Source of the DNA: an uncultured bacterium
GTDB taxonomy: Bacteria > Bdellovibrionota_C > UBA2361 > SZUA-149 > CALKYB01
Assembly (NCBI GenBank): GCA_938022485.1
Contig: CALIEE010000009.1
Coordinates: 1 to 8,610 of the forward strand
DNA length: 8,610 nucleotides
Direction: 5' to 3'
The notes below the pieces were generated by a model. The model did no database searches and was not told where the DNA came from. It saw only the letters and a program-made list of their open reading frames with translations. Numbering within the stretch: position 1 is the stretch's first letter; each line of letters starts with the position of its first letter. Position numbers and translations under genes: made by a program. Below are positions 5,739 to 8,610 of this stretch, one piece after another.

Positions 5739-7172
5739 ATGGCACAGTTTGAAACAGTCATCGGTCTAGAAGTTCACGCCCAATTGGACACTGATAGTAA
5801 AATTTTTGCCACTTCAGCTGTTGCTTCTGGAGACAATCCCAACTCTCACACTGACCCCGTGACCCTAGGTCTGCCTGGCTGCCTACCAGTTTTAAACAAA
5901 CGAGTGGTAGACTTTGCTATCAAAGCAGGACTAGCAACCAATTGCTCAATTGAAAAAGAATCCGTTTTTGCAAGAAAGCATTATCACTACCCAGATCTAC
6001 CCAAGGGATATCAGATTTCTCAATACGACAAGCCAATTTGCCTGGGTGGTTACCTCGACGTCAAAACCGACGAAGGTGTGAAAAAAATTGGAATAACAAG
6101 GATTCATCTAGAAGAAGATGCGGGAAAAAGCACTCATTTAGAAACTGAAGACTCCTCTCTAGTAGACCTAAACCGAGCTGGAATTCCATTGGTGGAAATA
6201 GTTTCTGAACCCGACATGAGAACCCCTCAAGAAGCCGGTGCCTATATGAGGCAACTTCGTCAAATCGTTAAGTACCTAGGAATCTGTGACGGAGACATGG
6301 AAAAAGGCAACCTCCGTTGCGACGTAAACGTCTCGGTTCGACCTGTTGGCCAAGAAGAGTTTGGAACTAAAGTTGAAGTAAAAAACGTAAACTCGTTCCG
6401 CTTCGTAGAACGAGCTATTGAATACGAACAACAACGGCAAATTGCTCAAATTGAGCAAGGCGAAGAAATTGTTCAAGAGACCAGACTTTGGGATGAGCAG
6501 CGTGGCTCAACCAAGCCGATGCGCTCAAAAGAGTTCGCTGAAGACTATCGTTATTTTCCAGACCCAGATTTACCACCTGTTATAGTTGATGAGCTCTGGG
6601 TCAAAAAGGTAAAAGAATCTTTACCAGAGCTACCGGATCAGGTGATCGCCCGTTTTAAAGATATTTATCAGCTAGAAGAATACCAAGCGGAAAGACTAAC
6701 CGAAGAGAAAATAGTCGCCAACTATTTCGACAAAGCCGTGAGTCGTCATAATAATCCTCCGGTAATCGCCAACTGGATCTGCACCGAACTGTTTGGGCGA
6801 TTAAACAAAGAAGGGATCGAGTTCGAAGAATGCCCTGTTAGCCCAGCTTACCTAGCTGAACTTGTTGAACTAATCGACAAGAATGTCATTAGCGGAAAAA
6901 TAGCCAAGACAGTTTTCGACGAGATGTTTCAATCTGGCCAAGATGCTTCTTCAATAGTTGAAAAGCAGGGATTAAAGCAGATTACAGACACTGGTGAGAT
7001 TGAAAATGTCGTATCTGAAATTCTTGCAGCTAACCCTGAACAAGTTGAGGAATTAAAATCAGGAAAAGAGAAAGTGCTTGGCTTCTTTGTGGGGCAGGTA
7101 ATGAAAGCAACAAAGGGTAAAGCCAACCCTCAAATGGTTAATGAATTAATAAAGAAGTTAACCAATGGCTGA
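5739..7172 (+). CDS. gatB: Asp-tRNA(Asn)/Glu-tRNA(Gln) amidotransferase subunit B
   Basis: GatB binds the misacylated tRNA, activates the side-chain carboxyl with ATP and accepts ammonia from GatA, yielding Gln-tRNA-Gln and/or Asn-tRNA-Asn. The 477-residue protein has the full domain order. The N-terminal kinase-like catalytic region includes VIGLEVHAQL (7-16), LGLPGCLPVLN (43-53), FARKHYHYPDLPKGYQISQ (77-95), HLEEDAGK (123-130) and DLNRAGIPLVEIVSEPD (143-159). A helical region follows, and then a YqeY-like tail that contacts tRNA, from about residue 330 to the end (KANPQMVNELI near the C-terminus). The ATG lies 3 bp after the gatA stop. The gene's last 8 bases overlap the start of the next gene, which suggests translational coupling. 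Confidence 0.98.
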   Translation: MAQFETVIGLEVHAQLDTDSKIFATSAVASGDNPNSHTDPVTLGLPGCLPVLNKRVVDFAIKAGLATNCSIEKESVFARKHYHYPDLPKGYQISQYDKPICLGGYLDVKTDEGVKKIGITRIHLEEDAGKSTHLETEDSSLVDLNRAGIPLVEIVSEPDMRTPQEAGAYMRQLRQIVKYLGICDGDMEKGNLRCDVNVSVRPVGQEEFGTKVEVKNVNSFRFVERAIEYEQQRQIAQIEQGEEIVQETRLWDEQRGSTKPMRSKEFAEDYRYFPDPDLPPVIVDELWVKKVKESLPELPDQVIARFKDIYQLEEYQAERLTEEKIVANYFDKAVSRHNNPPVIANWICTELFGRLNKEGIEFEECPVSPAYLAELVELIDKNVISGKIAKTVFDEMFQSGQDASSIVEKQGLKQITDTGEIENVVSEILAANPEQVEELKSGKEKVLGFFVGQVMKATKGKANPQMVNELIKKLTNG

Positions 7173-7890
7173 AAAAACAATAATTATCGGAGCAACCGGT
7201 GGAATCGGTAGAGAGCTTGCAGCTGAACTGTCAGCTAAAGGTAAATCCCTACACCTAGTAGCTAGAAAAGAAGAAGGCCTTGCTGAACTAGCTAGTGAGC
7301 TTAGTGCCTCCTTCTCCAACTGTGATGCCTCTGATTTTTCTGCTCTTGAGAACGACTTAAAACAATTAGTTGAAGCTGGGGACGAAGTAACTTCTATTGC
7401 AAACTGCGCAGGCTCTGTTCTACTTAAACCCGCTCATCTTACGTCAGAAGAGGAGTTTCTTAAGATTATCTCAGAAAACCTGAAGACCGCTTTCTCTGTA
7501 GTTAGAGCGAGCACCAAGATTATGAAATCTGGCTCAATTCTTTTATTTTCAACTGCCGCAGTAAGGATCGGACTTCCTAACCACGAAGCTATAGCTGCGG
7601 CAAAAGGTGGGGTTGAAGGCTTGGTTCGCTCTGCTGCTTCGAGCTATGCAAGTAAAGGAATACGAGTTAATGCAGTCGCCCCGGGTTTAACCCGAACACC
7701 AATGACTGAACGTATAACTAATAACGAGCAAGCTCTTAAGAAATCGGAAAGCATGCATGCACTAGGACGTATCGGAGAGCCCAAGGAGATTGTCTCTGCT
7801 GCCTGCTGGCTTCTCGACCCCGTTCAATCTTGGGTCACAGGACAAATCTTAGCAGTTGATGGCGGCCTTTCAACGATCGTTAGCAAATAG
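7165..7890 (+). CDS. Short-chain dehydrogenase/reductase-like protein lacking the catalytic Tyr
   Basis: This is a Rossmann-fold protein of the classical SDR size (241 aa). The dinucleotide-binding motif GATGGIG (9-15), the NCAG motif (80-83), N105, a VDGG near the C-terminus (231-234) and the segment GIRVNAVAPGLTRTPM (165-180) all fit NAD(P)-dependent SDRs of the 3-oxoacyl-ACP reductase type. In the active-site region S129-T130 occupy the place of the catalytic serine and K147 that of the lysine. The YxxxK tyrosine is isoleucine (I143 in NHEAIAAAKGG). A normal Tyr-based reductase mechanism is therefore doubtful, and the protein may be an atypical enzyme or a cofactor-binding regulator. The ATG lies within the end of gatB (ATGGCTGA overlap). 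The substrate is unknown, and FabG is not a safe name. Confidence 0.85.
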   Translation: MAEKTIIIGATGGIGRELAAELSAKGKSLHLVARKEEGLAELASELSASFSNCDASDFSALENDLKQLVEAGDEVTSIANCAGSVLLKPAHLTSEEEFLKIISENLKTAFSVVRASTKIMKSGSILLFSTAAVRIGLPNHEAIAAAKGGVEGLVRSAASSYASKGIRVNAVAPGLTRTPMTERITNNEQALKKSESMHALGRIGEPKEIVSAACWLLDPVQSWVTGQILAVDGGLSTIVSK

Positions 7891-7898
7891 AGGTAAGG
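7889..7898 (+). promoter_or_regulatory. Purine-rich ribosome binding site for a GTG start
   Basis: AGAGGTAAGG spans the 3' end of the SDR gene and the 9-bp gap. The GAGG core (7890-7893) lies 6 nt before the GTG at 7900. It supports GTG as the initiation codon of the membrane protein, since no ATG is near the start of that frame. Confidence 0.55.
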
Positions 7899-7899
7899 T

Positions 7900-8325
7900 G
7901 TGAACACCCAAGCCCTGCTTTTAATCCAAATTGCCAGCTGCTGGTTTATGACTGGCCTAATTTGGTTTGTTCAAATTGTTCACTATCCTCTATTTTCAAA
8001 AGTCGGACAGGACCAATTCATAGTTTATGAGAAATTCCATAACTCTCTAACTACTTGGGTAGTGGGACCTGTAATGCTGGCAGAGGCAATTACTGCTTTA
8101 ATTTTGGCGACTAGACAGGGTGGAACTGTTCTTTGGACATGCCTAGGACTCCTTGGGGTTATTTGGCTCTCAACTGCTTTTCTTCAGGTTCCACAACACA
8201 GTATTCTTGAAGCTGGATTCAATCCAGAGGCTCATAGAAAACTAGTTTCAACCAACTGGATCAGAACTATTCTTTGGTCAGCAAGGGCATTACTACTCAC
8301 AACACTATTGCTCAAGTCTGTTTAA
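7900..8325 (+). CDS. Uncharacterised four-helix inner-membrane protein
   Basis: I do not recognise a named family with confidence. The 141-residue protein has four hydrophobic segments, at about 5-28, 53-71, 77-97 and 118-138, so it should be an integral inner-membrane protein with short loops. Distinctive patches look like conserved-family material rather than random hydrophobic sequence: WFVQIVHYPLF (22-32), the YEKFH segment (43-47), VGPVMLAEA (55-63), WLSTAFLQVPQH (89-100) and STNWIRTILW (117-126). Histidines H28, H47, H100 and H112 sit at or near helix ends and could be ligands, though this is speculative. The start is GTG with a purine-rich site before it. It follows the SDR gene by 9 bp and is probably the last gene of the gat block. 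Its stop codon lies inside the converging DUF4911-like gene. Confidence 0.8.
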   Translation: MNTQALLLIQIASCWFMTGLIWFVQIVHYPLFSKVGQDQFIVYEKFHNSLTTWVVGPVMLAEAITALILATRQGGTVLWTCLGLLGVIWLSTAFLQVPQHSILEAGFNPEAHRKLVSTNWIRTILWSARALLLTTLLLKSV

Positions 8326-8599
8326 GCTTCATCTCGCCGAGGTAAGAGTCGAGTAACCAGTCGCCGCCCTTAATATCTTCAGGTGGCTCTACTTCTTTTA
8401 TTTCGAGCTCTTCACTCAAAGAAAGCACTAAGCCTCTGACATTCTCTTCGGTATCCGGCATTGCAAAAACCACTATTTCACCTTTTTCAGCATTCAGAGT
8501 TCGAAGCTCACCTGTCATGCCGTCATAGGTTTCTAAAATATTCTTAATTTGAACTATGTTTCGCGGAGGTAGGCGAAAGAAAATAGGAGTGCAGTCCAT
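8312..8599 (-). CDS. Small DUF4911-like protein
   Basis: This small cytoplasmic protein (95 aa) has no signal peptide, membrane segment or cysteine cluster; its only cysteine is C3. The sequence has an early RLPPRNIVQIKNILETYDGM segment, then an alternating hydrophobic strand (GEIVVFAMP), a helical acidic stretch and a C-terminal GDWLLDSYLGEM. This resembles the DUF4911 family, which has no known function and which I associate with deltaproteobacteria. The assignment rests on memory of the pattern. The ATG at 8599 fits the expected family start. However, only 11 bases of upstream sequence are available, they show no Shine-Dalgarno site, and the frame stays open to the edge, so a longer N-terminus cannot be excluded. 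Its last 14 bp overlap the end of the membrane protein gene on the other strand. Confidence 0.7.
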   Translation of the reverse strand: MDCTPIFFRLPPRNIVQIKNILETYDGMTGELRTLNAEKGEIVVFAMPDTEENVRGLVLSLSEELEIKEVEPPEDIKGGDWLLDSYLGEMKLKQT

Positions 8600-8610
8600 T
8601 AAAAAGCTAG

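Noticed and set aside
1..8610. Defence, mobile or otherwise novel multi-gene system
   Set aside because: All confidently identified genes are housekeeping or single uncharacterised proteins. There are no repeats, transposase, toxin-antitoxin pair, reverse transcriptase, nuclease-helicase pair or compositional island that would support such a system.

Overview
The window looks like an ordinary chromosomal segment of a Gram-negative, proteobacteria-like organism. It has a modest GC content (roughly low to mid 40s percent by eye), dense gene packing, and no insertion sequences, integrases, CRISPR repeats, tRNA or rRNA genes that I can see. A DUF3617-type exported protein and a DUF4911-type small protein, together with the GatCAB amidotransferase, point loosely to deltaproteobacteria in the old broad sense (or relatives). 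This lineage guess is an inference from family distribution, not proven by the sequence.

Layout. At the left edge lies the 3' part of a plus-strand CysQ/inositol-monophosphatase-like gene (2-811), closed by a strong intrinsic terminator (816-857). A minus-strand block follows, read right to left: rnhB, a secreted DUF3617-like gene, yraN and serS (3831 down to 856). Its small gaps (30, 51 and 78 bp) suggest one transcription unit. The serS stop codon lies inside the T tract of the opposing terminator. From a short divergent promoter region (about 3832-3912), a plus-strand block runs rightwards: gatC, gatA, gatB, a short-chain dehydrogenase-like gene overlapping gatB by 8 bp, and a four-helix membrane protein (3913-8325). 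At the right edge a small minus-strand DUF4911-like gene converges on the membrane protein gene and overlaps its 3' end by 14 bp.

How the genes fit together. The core theme is translation and genome maintenance. SerS charges tRNA-Ser. GatCAB converts misacylated Glu-tRNA-Gln and/or Asp-tRNA-Asn to the correct amide form. RNase HII removes ribonucleotides from DNA, and YraN is a nuclease-fold protein commonly found near rnhB. The SDR-like protein, the membrane protein and the DUF3617 protein are the less predictable passengers.

I did not find a convincing undescribed system. The most interesting points are the SDR homolog that lacks the catalytic tyrosine and is coupled to gatB, the phosphatase homolog with Glu in place of the usual third metal-binding Asp, the secreted gene placed between rnhB and yraN, and the back-to-back rnhB/gatC promoter region.
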